Shown: positions 25,374-34,348 of the stretch, in pieces
Numbering within the stretch: position 1 is the first letter of the stretch
Layout of the letters: the number at the start of each line of letters is the position of its first letter
Assembly: GCA_938091165.1 (NCBI GenBank)
Contig: CALKNK010000015.1
Coordinates: 109,206-173,205, forward strand
DNA length: 64,000 nucleotides
Direction: 5' to 3'
Origin: an uncultured Ilumatobacter sp.
Lineage (GTDB): Bacteria > Actinomycetota > Acidimicrobiia > Acidimicrobiales > Ilumatobacteraceae
The notes under the pieces: model-generated
Seen by the model: only the letters and a program-made list of their open reading frames with translations
Database searches by the model: none
Told to the model about the DNA's origin: nothing
Made by a program: the position numbers and the translations under genes

Positions 25374-25886
25374 TTACAGACGAATTTGAACAGGGATGGG
25401 TGCATCGGTGAGGTCAGCGAGTGTCTCGAATTGTGTGGTCTGGAGCATGAGTCCGTGGACCTGCGTTGCCGGAGCGAGCTGGGAGCGGCAGGTGATTGAC
25501 CGGTTATTGTCGAGGTTGGTTACGGTGATTTCTTGCCCGGTGGTGATGTTCTGAGCAAGGCAGACGTTGGCCCCGGAGAGCCTGCCGAAGGTAGCGCTCG
25601 TGATGATTGTCTCTAAGCGGTCTGCGTTCGGGATGGCAATTTCGGAGATGCCACCAACCACAGACATTGGGCCATCAAGAAAAATTGGTGTCCGTGTGAT
25701 CACCGTCGGCTCACTCGAGAGATTTGATTGCCCGGTCGCCGAATCGAGAGTGGAGGCGCCTCCCGGTACTGCGTCAGAACCGGTCGGCTGGCCGTTGTGA
25801 TCGAACCACCAAAGCGTTGGGACGACAAGCAAGCTTGCGACTACCACGAGGAAGAATCGTCGTCGGTCGGTGTCGTCAAGAGCCAC
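25374..25886 (-). CDS. Membrane-anchored protein with RlpA-like double-psi beta-barrel
   Basis: 170 residues from a GTG start. One N-terminal transmembrane helix (about 11-27) places the rest outside the membrane. A Ser/Thr-rich linker follows, then a C-terminal domain with ITVTNLDNNRSITCR ... LADLTDAPIPVQIRL that fits the RlpA/DPBB fold. The Asp-Arg-Gly catalytic-type segment of RlpA is not present, so it may be a non-catalytic peptidoglycan-associated protein. In many actinobacteria the gene between tatD and rsmA encodes a resuscitation-promoting factor (RpfB), which suggests a cell-wall role by position. Confidence 0.65.
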   Translation of the reverse strand: MALDDTDRRRFFLVVVASLLVVPTLWWFDHNGQPTGSDAVPGGASTLDSATGQSNLSSEPTVITRTPIFLDGPMSVVGGISEIAIPNADRLETIITSATFGRLSGANVCLAQNITTGQEITVTNLDNNRSITCRSQLAPATQVHGLMLQTTQFETLADLTDAPIPVQIRL

Positions 25887-25978
25887 AGGTCAGTCGTCAA
25901 TCGTTCGGCAGCCGGAGGCCACCTGTTGGTGACTCACTACCCCGCTACGCAGTACCTGAGCGTATCTCGGCGGTGCCG

Positions 25979-26752
25979 TCAGGCGATGGCGGGCAGCACT
26001 CTGCGGGTGTTGGCCGCAGTGTGCGTGGCGATGCTTCTCACGGGGACATCGCGTAAGTCGGCGATGAACTGGCCGACATGGGGCACCCACGCAGGCCGAT
26101 TCTTCTTGCCGCGTTGGGGTACTGGAGCGAGGTACGGGCTGTCGGTTTCAACGAGCATCGAGTCCAGAGGGCAAAGTTGAGCTGCTTCTTGCACATCGGC
26201 GGCGCTCGGGAATGTGACGATGCCGGAAAACGAGAGTACAGCGCCGCGATTCAGGCACTGGCGTGCTTCGTCTGCTCCACCGGTAAAACAGTGGAAAATT
26301 GTGTGCTCGGGCACGCCTTCGGCATCAAGAATTTCGAACGTGTCGGCCCAGGCTTCGCGAGTGTGAATGACAAGCGGCAGTTTGTGTTCGTGCGCAAGCT
26401 GAATCTGTGCCGCGAACGCGACCCTTTGGACGTAGCGCTCGGAGTGCTCGTAGTAGTAGTCGAGCCCGGCTTCACCCACGGCGACGATGCCAGGTGTGTC
26501 GAGTAGGTCCACAATCGTGTCGACATGGTTTACGGCGTCGTGCGGGTGAAGACCGACTGTGGCGAAGACATTCGCATGGCGGCTGGCTACGTCGATCGCA
26601 GCGAGCGATGTCTTGCGATCGCAACCAACGGTAACCAATGTGTTGACGCCCATCTCAGCTGCTGCTGTGACTGCGCCGTCAGGTCCGTCGGGGATGCGTT
26701 CGTCGTGGATGTGGCAGTGCGAGTCGATCCAATCCAGTTGGTTCGGGCTCAT
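25979..26752 (-). CDS. tatD: TatD family metal-dependent hydrolase (DNase)
   Basis: 257-residue TIM-barrel hydrolase of the TatD/YcfH family, with 3'-5' exonuclease activity reported for relatives. The metal ligands are visible in DSHCHIHDE, GEAGLDYYYEHS, VIHTREAW, FHCFTGG and ETDSPYLAPVPQRGK. Start ATG at 26752 overlaps the metG stop by 4 bp. Confidence 0.93.
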   Translation of the reverse strand: MSPNQLDWIDSHCHIHDERIPDGPDGAVTAAAEMGVNTLVTVGCDRKTSLAAIDVASRHANVFATVGLHPHDAVNHVDTIVDLLDTPGIVAVGEAGLDYYYEHSERYVQRVAFAAQIQLAHEHKLPLVIHTREAWADTFEILDAEGVPEHTIFHCFTGGADEARQCLNRGAVLSFSGIVTFPSAADVQEAAQLCPLDSMLVETDSPYLAPVPQRGKKNRPAWVPHVGQFIADLRDVPVRSIATHTAANTRRVLPAIA

Positions 26753-28269
26753 GTCTTGATGCGGGGAAACAGGGCGTCACCCTTGATGACTGAGGCGCCG
26801 GGAACATACTGGCCCCAAGTGGCAGCCTGTGGGAGCCGTTGGTCGACGACCTTGCCAGGCATACCAATGCGTTCCCAGACGGCCTGGGCGGTGTCGGGAA
26901 TCGCTGGGGAGCACAAGATGGCAACGATGCGTAGGGCTTCGAGTGCATCACCCATTACTAGGTCAACTTCGGGCCCGGGTTCCGCTTTCCATGGCTCGTT
27001 CGTCTCGAGGTGCGCGTTGGAAGCGCGGATGAGCGACCATGTGGCGTCGAGGGCCTTGCTCGGCTGAACGTCATCCCATTGCGCAGCAGCCTGCTCCAAT
27101 GCGGTTGCAGCAACTGTGCCGAGTGGGCTGTTGGGGTTGGGAGCAGTGCCGAGACCGTCGCACTTCTTGGCGACTACTGTGGCCACGCGGGCAGCGAGGT
27201 TGCCAAGATTGTTGGCGAGGTCGGAGTTGTACCTGTTGACCAGGCCGTCCCAGCTGAAGTCACCATCGTTGCCGTAGGCAGTGTCGGCAAGAACGTAGTA
27301 GCGGAATCCGTCGAGTCCGATGTCGTCGATTAGGTCTAGAGGATTCACCACGTTGCCAGAGGTCTTGCTCATTTTTTCGCCGCCGCTGAGCAGCCAGCCG
27401 CCGATGGCCCAACCCTTGGGTGGCTCCACGCCCGCAGACAGAAGCATGGCTGGCCAGTAAACGCAGTGCTGTCGAACGATGTCTTTGCCGATCAGGTGAT
27501 AGTCGGCGGGCCACCGCTCGGTGTAGTCCTGTGACTTGTTTCCGAATCCGACCGCAGCGAGGTAGTTGGTGAGGGCATCGAACCAGACGTAGGTGACGTG
27601 TTTGTCATCCCATGGCAGGGGGATCCCCCAGTCGAGGGAGGTGCGGCTGATCGAGAAGTCGCGCAGGCCGGACTTGATCAAACCGATTGCTTCGTTGCCC
27701 CGATGTTCGGGCTTCATCGCCGTCGGATGCTTGGCATACCAGTCGAGGAGGCGGTCTTCGAAACGTGAGAGCCGAAAGAAGTAGTTCTCTTCCTCAAAAT
27801 ACTCGACTGGCAGCAGATGAATCGGACAAAGGTCGTCCCCGTTGGGTCCGCTGACCAGTTCCTCGTCCTGGTAGTACTCCTCGCAGGCAACGCAGTACTT
27901 GCCGGCGAAGGTGTCAAGCTCGATGTCGCCTGCGTCGTAGCACCGTTGGAGAAGTTCTGCGACGGCTGCTTTGTGGCGGGGCTCCGTCGTGCGGATGAAG
28001 TCATCGTTGGTGATGTTGAGGCGTTCCCAGGCGTCGGAAAACTTCGGTGCGATTGAGTCCGTGAACTCCTGGGGCGTCATGCCCGATGCCTCGGCAGCCT
28101 GCTGGATTTTGAGGCCGTGCTCATCAGTTCCGGTGAGGAACGTGACATCGTCGCCGAGCAGTCGGTGCCAGCGGGCCAGCGCATCGCCAACAATTGTCGT
28201 GTACGCATGGCCGAGATGTGGCTCGGCGTTGACGTAGTAGATCGGAGTCGTCACATAGAACTGAGACAC
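26749..28269 (-). CDS. metG: Methionyl-tRNA synthetase
   Basis: 506-residue class I synthetase. The HIGH signature appears as HLGH in NAEPHLGHAYTTI and KMSKS as KMSKT. The zinc knuckle has CVACEEYY followed by LCPIH, a single-knuckle form. It lacks the C-terminal tRNA-binding (EMAP-like) extension, as in mycobacterial MetG. The start is GTG at 28269. A 23-bp gap separates it from the divergent thioesterase gene. Confidence 0.96.
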   Translation of the reverse strand: MSQFYVTTPIYYVNAEPHLGHAYTTIVGDALARWHRLLGDDVTFLTGTDEHGLKIQQAAEASGMTPQEFTDSIAPKFSDAWERLNITNDDFIRTTEPRHKAAVAELLQRCYDAGDIELDTFAGKYCVACEEYYQDEELVSGPNGDDLCPIHLLPVEYFEEENYFFRLSRFEDRLLDWYAKHPTAMKPEHRGNEAIGLIKSGLRDFSISRTSLDWGIPLPWDDKHVTYVWFDALTNYLAAVGFGNKSQDYTERWPADYHLIGKDIVRQHCVYWPAMLLSAGVEPPKGWAIGGWLLSGGEKMSKTSGNVVNPLDLIDDIGLDGFRYYVLADTAYGNDGDFSWDGLVNRYNSDLANNLGNLAARVATVVAKKCDGLGTAPNPNSPLGTVAATALEQAAAQWDDVQPSKALDATWSLIRASNAHLETNEPWKAEPGPEVDLVMGDALEALRIVAILCSPAIPDTAQAVWERIGMPGKVVDQRLPQAATWGQYVPGASVIKGDALFPRIKT

Positions 28270-28292
28270 GCCTGCACGATACCGTCAGCGCA

Positions 28293-29132
28293 ATGAGCGG
28301 ACCTGCAGGGAGTCTGGGCGTATTTGCCAACGCAACTGCCGTCGTGGCGAACGGCGGCGATGGTTCGGGCCGGTACTCGGCGAAGATTCATTCAGGGTGG
28401 GACATCGGCGGCAATGCCAACGGTGGCTATCTGATGGCGATTGCGGGGCGTGCCATGTCCGAAGCGGTCGGCCGTCCACCGCTGTCGCTGACGGCGCATT
28501 ACTTGAGTCCTGGACCTGCAGGCCCGTGCGAAATCGATGTCGACGTCGTCCGCACGGGCCGACGCCTGGCTACCGCTAGGGCAACGATGACGGTAGAGGG
28601 AAAGCCGATCCTCGAGCTTCTCGGCACGTTTGGTGACCAGGTGCCCGATGACGGGCCGACCTTCCGACGCGAGGAACCTCTCGATGTCATGCCTTTCGAA
28701 AACTGTACGCCGATGCGGCCAGCCGCCGCGAGTGGTGGGCCCGCATTAATGGATCGCCTTGCTTGCCGATTGTGCCCGGAAGACGATGGTTTTCGGCGCG
28801 GCGAGCCGACGGGTGATCCAACGATGCGTGGTTGGTTTGCCTTCGTTGCAGAGGAACCGGTTGATGCGATTGGATTGCTGCTGGCAGCTGACGCGTTCCC
28901 GCCACCGATCTTCAACTCGGACATCCCAATGGCCTGGGTGCCGACAATTGAGTTGACTGTGCATGTGCGTGGAAATCCTGCGCCCGGCCCGCTCCGTGTT
29001 GCGTTCCGCTGCCGCTTCATTCACGACGGGCTACTTGATGAAGAGGGCGAGATCTGGGACTCGGCAGGAGTGCTTGTCGCCCAGTCCCGTCAGTTGTCGC
29101 TCATGCCAAGACCAGTGATTTCCGACGTGTGA
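28293..29132 (+). CDS. Acyl-CoA thioesterase-like double-hotdog protein
   Basis: 279 residues with the TesB-like/thioesterase-superfamily double hotdog pattern. The first hotdog has HSGWDIGGNANGGYLMAIAGRA and SLTAHYLSPGPAGP (about residues 33-75), and the second covers the C-terminal half (IPMAWVPTIELTVHVRG). It likely hydrolyses acyl-CoA or a similar thioester; substrate unknown. The start is ATG at 28293, divergent from metG. Confidence 0.75.
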   Translation: MSGPAGSLGVFANATAVVANGGDGSGRYSAKIHSGWDIGGNANGGYLMAIAGRAMSEAVGRPPLSLTAHYLSPGPAGPCEIDVDVVRTGRRLATARATMTVEGKPILELLGTFGDQVPDDGPTFRREEPLDVMPFENCTPMRPAAASGGPALMDRLACRLCPEDDGFRRGEPTGDPTMRGWFAFVAEEPVDAIGLLLAADAFPPPIFNSDIPMAWVPTIELTVHVRGNPAPGPLRVAFRCRFIHDGLLDEEGEIWDSAGVLVAQSRQLSLMPRPVISDV

Positions 29133-29197
29133 CGAAGTCGAGTGATGTCTGGGTTTCGTCTTCCCCGAACGGCGCCGCATCCTGACCCCGAAATCAC

Positions 29198-30013
29198 TCA
29201 GTCCAGGGTGAGTTGGTAGATGTCGCGCTTGGGTTGGCCGGTTTCGGCGGCGACCTGAGCGGCGGCGTCGCGCTTGGACAGGCCGCTCTCGATTGCTGTC
29301 GTGAGGAGCGCCCGAATGTCATCTTCGGTGAGAGGGGTGTTGTCGACGGGCGCACCTTCGACGACGAAGACATATTCGCCGCGTGGTTCGCCGATGTCGA
29401 CGGTACCGAGCGTGCCGCGGATGACTTCTTCGTGCAGCTTGGTGAGTTCGCGAGTCACGACAACCATTCGGTCGGGTCCGCACACGTCAGCCAGATCTGC
29501 GAGTGTCTTCAACGCACGGTGGGGTGCTTCGTAGAGCACGGTGGTGCGGCACTCGGCGGCAACGTCGGCAAGGCGGGCGCTGCGTTCACGTCCCTTGCGA
29601 GGGAGAAAGCCGTCGAAGACGAATCGTGAGGTGTCGAGTCCGCTGATCGTCGCAGCCATGATTGCAGCGCTTGGTCCGGGCACAGCACTGACTGCGTGGG
29701 GCGAATCAACGACGGCGCGCACGAGTCGCTCACCGGGGTCCGACACGCCTGGCGAGCCTGCATCGCTGACGACGGCCACATTGCCCCCGTTATCTAGCAC
29801 GCTCAGGACTTGGTCGATCAGGTCGTATTCGGTGTGCTCATTACACACCACCATGCGTTTGGCTTTTATGCCGGCGTGATGGAGCAGCAGACCGGTGCGC
29901 CGCGTGTCCTCGCAGCAGACGAGATCGGCGGCGGCAAGTACTTCGATGGCGCGTGGTTGCAGGTCGCCAAGGTTGCCGATTGGTGTAGCGACGAGCCAGA
30001 GGGTGGCGGCCAT
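29198..30013 (-). CDS. rsmI: 16S rRNA (cytidine-2'-O)-methyltransferase RsmI
   Basis: 271-residue tetrapyrrole-methylase-fold enzyme that methylates C1402 of 16S rRNA in the decoding centre. Motifs: LWLVATPIGNLGDLQPRA at the N-terminus, CEDTRRTGLLL, SDAGSPGVSDPG and the PGPSAAIMAATISGL segment. The start at 30013 (MAATLWLVATP) is preferred to the upstream frame at 30067. It begins 2 bp after the DUF192 gene stop, so the two are co-transcribed. Confidence 0.95.
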   Translation of the reverse strand: MAATLWLVATPIGNLGDLQPRAIEVLAAADLVCCEDTRRTGLLLHHAGIKAKRMVVCNEHTEYDLIDQVLSVLDNGGNVAVVSDAGSPGVSDPGERLVRAVVDSPHAVSAVPGPSAAIMAATISGLDTSRFVFDGFLPRKGRERSARLADVAAECRTTVLYEAPHRALKTLADLADVCGPDRMVVVTRELTKLHEEVIRGTLGTVDIGEPRGEYVFVVEGAPVDNTPLTEDDIRALLTTAIESGLSKRDAAAQVAAETGQPKRDIYQLTLD

Positions 30014-30015
30014 CT

Positions 30016-30354
30016 TCAGTTGTCCTGATCGCGTACTTCGATGACATCGCCGACGCGCAGACCCCACCGGTTGAATGCTCCAGCCTGCGCCTGGACGACG
30101 AACTTGGCATGCCGCACTGGGAATCCGATGCGACGACGAGGCATCTGCAGCGTCTTAATTACGACACCGTCGGCGTCGACGAACGCCACGTCGATTGGGA
30201 ACTTTATGTCAAGCGTATGGACGGAGCGGCATGGCCGGATAACTAGTGCACCTTCGAGATGGGTGCGGCCGAGCAGATGTCGCCGGCGATCCGATCGGTT
30301 GTTGGCGATCTTTGCAGAGGCGAACACTCGAGCGTCGCTGACCAGCCAAGCCAT
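30016..30354 (-). CDS. DUF192 (UPF0127) family protein
   Basis: 112 residues from the ATG at 30354. The family core RRRHLLGRTHLEGALVI, the HTLDIKFPIDVAFVDADGVV segment and the C-terminal GLRVGDVIEV are clear. Many relatives are exported and small beta proteins of unknown role. This one has no obvious signal peptide. It lies immediately upstream of rsmI, with a start divergent from the ABC ATPase gene. Confidence 0.85.
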   Translation of the reverse strand: MAWLVSDARVFASAKIANNRSDRRRHLLGRTHLEGALVIRPCRSVHTLDIKFPIDVAFVDADGVVIKTLQMPRRRIGFPVRHAKFVVQAQAGAFNRWGLRVGDVIEVRDQDN

Positions 30355-30444
30355 AGGCTCAGCATGCCATATTGAGGACGCGTTTGGACGCTGCTGGGGG
30401 TACGGGAGGGATGCGTTCCCGCATTGTGCGATACGGTCCGGCGG

Positions 30445-31149
30445 ATGGTCGCACACGATGGATTTTCGCTGCGGAAGGTGGTTGCGGGTCCTGCTGCGGA
30501 TCCGATTCTGCGAGGAATCACGGTCGACATTCCAAACGCAGGAATTACAGCGGTCGTAGGCCCGTCCGGGTCGGGTAAGTCGACCCTTTTGCGTCTGCTC
30601 AACCGTCTCGACGATCCACTCGCTGGCGAGATTCGGTGGCGAGGCCAGCGACTCGACGAGCTTCGGCCAGACGAGTTACGCCGCCAGGTCGCCATGGTGT
30701 TTCAGCATCCACCAATCTTCGCCGGATCGGTGCTTGACAACTTTCGGGTTGCAACGGCAGATACCGACGAGGGCCGTGCGCTTCGCATGCTCGATCACGT
30801 TGGGCTCGCGGCAGGTCTGCTCCATCGCAATGCCGCTGACCTCTCGGGTGGCGAGGCGCAGCGGATGTGTGTCGCCCGAGCGTTACTGACTGATCCGATG
30901 GTTGTTCTGGCTGACGAACCGACTGCAGCACTGGACGGCGAGGCACGCCACACCATCGAGAAGCTGGCCCAGCAACTTGCCGAGGCGGGGACCCCGCTGG
31001 TCTGGGTCAGTCATGACACCCAACAGCTGCGACGCCTTGCCAATCACGTTTTGGCGATCGTCGATGGACAGGTCGCAGCATTCGGACATCTCAGTGATCT
31101 TGATGGGAGTGATGACCCCGTCGTGCGTGGACTGGTCGGCGCACCGTGA
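30445..31149 (+). CDS. fetA: ABC transporter ATP-binding protein, FetA (YbbL)-like
   Basis: 234-residue ABC ATPase. Walker A GPSGSGKST, Q-loop in MVFQHP, signature LSGGEAQRM, Walker B VVLADEPTAALD and the switch His in WVSHD are all present. It overlaps by 4 bp the downstream UPF0014 permease, the partner in the FetAB system linked to iron export and oxidative stress resistance in E. coli. The start at ATG 30445 is inferred. Confidence 0.88.
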   Translation: MVAHDGFSLRKVVAGPAADPILRGITVDIPNAGITAVVGPSGSGKSTLLRLLNRLDDPLAGEIRWRGQRLDELRPDELRRQVAMVFQHPPIFAGSVLDNFRVATADTDEGRALRMLDHVGLAAGLLHRNAADLSGGEAQRMCVARALLTDPMVVLADEPTAALDGEARHTIEKLAQQLAEAGTPLVWVSHDTQQLRRLANHVLAIVDGQVAAFGHLSDLDGSDDPVVRGLVGAP

Positions 31150-31967
31150 ACAATTTTGTTGACGCTGGCGATTTGATGCTGGCATTCGCCGCAGAGGGAG
31201 CTGACATTGGGTTGGCTGGCCTTGCGGTGTCGGGCGTACTGATCCTGGTTGCGGTGCTGATTTCGCTGTGGCGGAAGCTTGATCTTGAGCGCTCGTTGTT
31301 GTGGGCTGCGATTCGCGCGCTCGTGCAACTTTTAGTGGTTGGGTGGGCACTGCAGCTAGTAGTGGGCCCTGACGATCCGTTGTTCTGGCCAGCGCTATGG
31401 CTGATGTTTATGTTGCTGTTTGCGGCGTGGACTACGTCTCGGCGCGCAGCAGGGGTGCCCCACGTGCTGGTCCTCTCGCTGCTTGCGTACGCATTGTCGG
31501 GTCTTGTGACGTTGGGGGTGTTGTTCGGCTTTCAGGTGTACGAGTTTGAGGGTCGCACTATCGTTCCGCTGGCTGGCATCGTGATCGGGAACTCGTTGGC
31601 GGCCACTGTTTTGGTTTCGCGCCAGTTGCTGCTCGCCGCAACTGAGCAGCGTGGCGTGATCGAAGGACGGCTTGCGCTCGGATTGTCCGCAGCTGAAGCG
31701 TTTCAGCCGCAGCTCCGTCAAGCCTTGCGGATGGCTTTGGTGCCACAGATCGAGACGACGAAGGCAGTGGGCATTGTGGCGCTGCCGGGAGCGATGGTTG
31801 GCCTGATCCTTGCCGGCGTTGATCCTGCCGATGCCGTCAAAGTGCAGATTTCGGTGATGTACCTTGTGCTCGGCAGCGTGGCGACAACCACAACGGTCAT
31901 GAGCATCGGGATTTCGCGCGAATTGTTTTCTTCTGCTCAGCAGCTGCGACGCTTTCGATCGGACTGA
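31146..31967 (+). CDS. fetB: UPF0014 family ABC permease, FetB (YbbM)-like
   Basis: 273 residues, GTG start inside the FetA stop (GTGA). About seven hydrophobic segments with the family motifs IRALVQLLVVGWAL, AGIVIGNSLAA and the cytosolic ALRMALVPQIETTKAVGIVALPGAMVGLILAG coupling region (split here as ALRMALVPQIE and VALPGAMVG). Predicted membrane half of an iron or other metal exporter with the preceding ATPase. Confidence 0.9.
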   Translation: MNNFVDAGDLMLAFAAEGADIGLAGLAVSGVLILVAVLISLWRKLDLERSLLWAAIRALVQLLVVGWALQLVVGPDDPLFWPALWLMFMLLFAAWTTSRRAAGVPHVLVLSLLAYALSGLVTLGVLFGFQVYEFEGRTIVPLAGIVIGNSLAATVLVSRQLLLAATEQRGVIEGRLALGLSAAEAFQPQLRQALRMALVPQIETTKAVGIVALPGAMVGLILAGVDPADAVKVQISVMYLVLGSVATTTTVMSIGISRELFSSAQQLRRFRSD

Positions 31968-32040
31968 ATCGGCGATTGGGTCACCTGGTTGGGTGAGACG
32001 CCGACGGGTGCGGCAGTCCGCCGTTAGCGTGATCTGCCGC

Positions 32041-33129
32041 ATGGAACGTTTTGGATTAGTTGGACTCCCGAATGCGGGCAAAAGCTCGTTGTACAACGCG
32101 CTGACCGGTGGTGGCGCACTCGCTGCGCCATACCCGTTCGCCACCAAGGACCCAAATATCGGGGTCGCAATGGTGCCTGACGAGCGCCTTGACCGGTTGT
32201 CGGTTATGTCTCAATCGAAGAAGACGGTGCACGCTCAAGTTGAGGTTGTCGACATCGGTGGCCTGGTTGAGGGCGCAAGCACAGGCGAGGGTTTGGGCAA
32301 CAAGTTCCTCGCGAACATCCGTGAGGTCGACGCGATCGTTTTCGTATTGCGTGCGTTTGAAGATGACGATGTAGTTGGTCCGTCGGACCCTATTGAGCAC
32401 CTGCGCATTCTCGAGATCGAGTTGGCGCTGGCCGACCTCGAAACGGTCGAAAAGCGGCTCAAGCAGACCCAGCGCGCTGCGAAGCTTGACAAGTCGATGG
32501 TCGTCGAGACCGAGGCGTTGCAAATGGCCTATGATCAGCTTTCTGACGGTCTGCCCCTGTACCGGGCTGGCTTGAAGGACGACGTCAAAGAGCTTCTTGC
32601 CCCCTACTTCTTGCTGACCAATCGCCGAGTGCTTGTTGTCGTCAACGTCGGCGAGAATGACATTGAGTCAATTCCGCAGAAAGAGGCGTTGATTTCCGAC
32701 GAGTTCAACAATGCGGGTGACAACGTCGAAGTGATCGGCATGTGCATCCAGATGGAAGCCGAAGCTGCTGCTATCGAGGACCCTGATGAGCGCAAGGAGA
32801 TCTTGGAAGGGTTCGGCCTCGGCGAGGGTGCCCTGTTCCGGATGGTTCGCAGCGCCTACCACCTGCTCGGTCTGCGGACCTATATGACCACTGGTGAGCA
32901 GGAGTCGCGTGCCTGGACGTTCCATGAGGGCTCGGTAGCACCGGTGTGCGCCGGACGAATCCATGGCGACTTCCAGCGCGGGTTCATTCGGGCCGAAGTC
33001 ATCCAGTGGGACGAGCTACTCGAACTGGGGTCGTGGAACGCAGCGAAGGACGTCGGAAAGATGCGTGTTGAAGGCAAAGACTACGTCGCGCAAGACGGTG
33101 ACGTCATGGAGTTCCGCTTCAACGTTTGA
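32041..33129 (+). CDS. ychF: Ribosome-binding ATPase/GTPase YchF (Obg family)
   Basis: 362 residues from the ATG at 32041; the longer frame from 31993 is unmatched. G1 GLPNAGKSSLYNAL at the start, IGGLVEGASTGEGLGNKFL switch region, a coiled-coil region (about 130-170) and the C-terminal TGS domain (RAWTFHEGSVAPVCAGRIHGDF) ending in DGDVMEFRFNV. Universal translation-associated P-loop protein that prefers ATP in characterised members. Confidence 0.95.
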   Translation: MERFGLVGLPNAGKSSLYNALTGGGALAAPYPFATKDPNIGVAMVPDERLDRLSVMSQSKKTVHAQVEVVDIGGLVEGASTGEGLGNKFLANIREVDAIVFVLRAFEDDDVVGPSDPIEHLRILEIELALADLETVEKRLKQTQRAAKLDKSMVVETEALQMAYDQLSDGLPLYRAGLKDDVKELLAPYFLLTNRRVLVVVNVGENDIESIPQKEALISDEFNNAGDNVEVIGMCIQMEAEAAAIEDPDERKEILEGFGLGEGALFRMVRSAYHLLGLRTYMTTGEQESRAWTFHEGSVAPVCAGRIHGDFQRGFIRAEVIQWDELLELGSWNAAKDVGKMRVEGKDYVAQDGDVMEFRFNV

Positions 33130-33452
33130 GCGTGACCGCATTATCGCGGGTGCCCCGAATGCTGGCCTCAAGCTGTAGCCGAGCTGGGTTGGCGACTTAG
33201 TCGTAGACGGTTGTATCGTCAGCGAATATCCCATGGAGTTCGCCGCTATCGAGGCGGACCGAGGGCAGGTCGATGGTCGGCGCTAGGCATCGATTGCTGA
33301 GTGGAGACCCTTGGTCGCGCTGTTCCTGCCGCACGGGGTCTACTCGGGTGGACGCGTCAGTCAGTAACCGCCGAGCCCAAAGAGCGATCGCGTGCTGTCT
33401 CGGCTCGCTTCTTCGGAGGAATATCGATCTGTTTGGTCAGTTCGTGCTCACG
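33130..33452. other. Intergenic region, no supported gene
   Basis: A 323-bp stretch between ychF and the VOC gene. The open frame of the VOC gene extends back to 33273, but the upstream translated part is Arg/Cys-rich and shows no domain, so I treat it as non-coding. No tRNA or strong hairpin seen. Confidence 0.5.
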
Positions 33453-34109
33453 ATGGGGTGCCAAGATGTGGCGGTGAGTACGAACGACGCGAAGGTTGAG
33501 TGGTTGACGGTTGCTGGCGACCCGGAGACATGGCGCTCGATCGGCTTAGCTGTTGGTGGCGATGGACTGATCCCACTCTTTGGTACTGGACTTAAAATCG
33601 TATTGCCGGTAAGGGCTGACGACGCTGGCATTGTCGGTTGGGGCTTCAGCGGTATCGAATCTGTGCAACAGATTGCTGGGCTGCCCGTTGATGTCGTCGA
33701 TGCAGTAACGCCATCGTTTGCGGATCACGCGCTGGGAGCCACCGAACTCGATCATGTCGTGATCATGACAAGCAGTCTGGAGACAGTGTCGGATGCAGTC
33801 ACTGATGCAACAGGATGTACTTTGAAGCGCACCCGTGAGTTGGGAGCGATCACTCAAGGGTTTCATCGGATCGGGCGCGGTGGTCTGATTGTTGAGATCG
33901 TCGAGCACCCGGACTACAACCGAGGCGAGGCAGAGTTCTGGGGGCTGGTGATCAACGTCGATGACCTCGACGCAGCATGTGCGCTGCTTGGACCAGAACG
34001 AGTGAGCGAACCTAAAGACGCAGTGCAGCCGGGACGGCGGATCGCCACGATTCGCTCCCAAGTGGGGTTGGGAACCGCCGTCGCATTGATGACGCAAGAC
34101 AATCGGTGA
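33453..34109 (+). CDS. VOC (glyoxalase/bleomycin-resistance) superfamily protein
   Basis: 218 residues from ATG 33453, or 211 from GTG 33474 (MSTNDAKVEWL), which may be the better start. Two related halves fit the VOC fold, with ALGATELDHVVIMTSSLETVSDAV opening the better-conserved domain and IVEIVEHP giving a metal-ligand-like Glu. The first half is degenerate. No function can be assigned; not clearly linked to neighbours. Confidence 0.7.
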   Translation: MGCQDVAVSTNDAKVEWLTVAGDPETWRSIGLAVGGDGLIPLFGTGLKIVLPVRADDAGIVGWGFSGIESVQQIAGLPVDVVDAVTPSFADHALGATELDHVVIMTSSLETVSDAVTDATGCTLKRTRELGAITQGFHRIGRGGLIVEIVEHPDYNRGEAEFWGLVINVDDLDAACALLGPERVSEPKDAVQPGRRIATIRSQVGLGTAVALMTQDNR

Positions 34110-34179
34110 CCTGCGACGATTCTTGTTCAGGTGCTTGGCGGTTGGGGGTCGGCTACGCAAGCCGTAGTGTGTTAGCCCT

Positions 34180-34263
34180 ATGTCGAAGAAGACCAGCAAG
34201 CGCAAGGCCCGCCTCCGTCGTTCTAAGGCGAACCATGGCAAGCGGCCGAACATGGGCCGCTGA
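34180..34263 (+). CDS. Tiny basic ribosomal protein, bL37-like
   Basis: 27 residues (MSKKTSKRKARLRRSKANHG then KRPNMGR). The C-terminal SKANHGKRPN element matches the 24-residue bL37 protein seen in mycobacterial 50S subunits, and composition is about half Lys/Arg. ATG at 34180, stop at 34261-34263, followed about 40 bp later by a strong terminator, which suggests a discrete small transcript. Too short for standard gene finders. Confidence 0.75.
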   Translation: MSKKTSKRKARLRRSKANHGKRPNMGR

Positions 34264-34305
34264 GCACGCCCGCTACCACGTATCTCACTTCTCACGGTAC
34301 TTCTG

Positions 34306-34348
34306 AGCGCCTGCACGCTCGCCTTAGGCGATGCTATGGGCGCTTTTT
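34306..34348 (+). terminator. Rho-independent terminator after the bL37-like gene
   Basis: Nested stem AGCGCC ... GGGCGCT (outer) and TCGCC-TTA-GGCGA (inner), directly followed by TTTTT. Position and T run fit an intrinsic terminator for the plus-strand bL37-like transcript. Confidence 0.75.
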
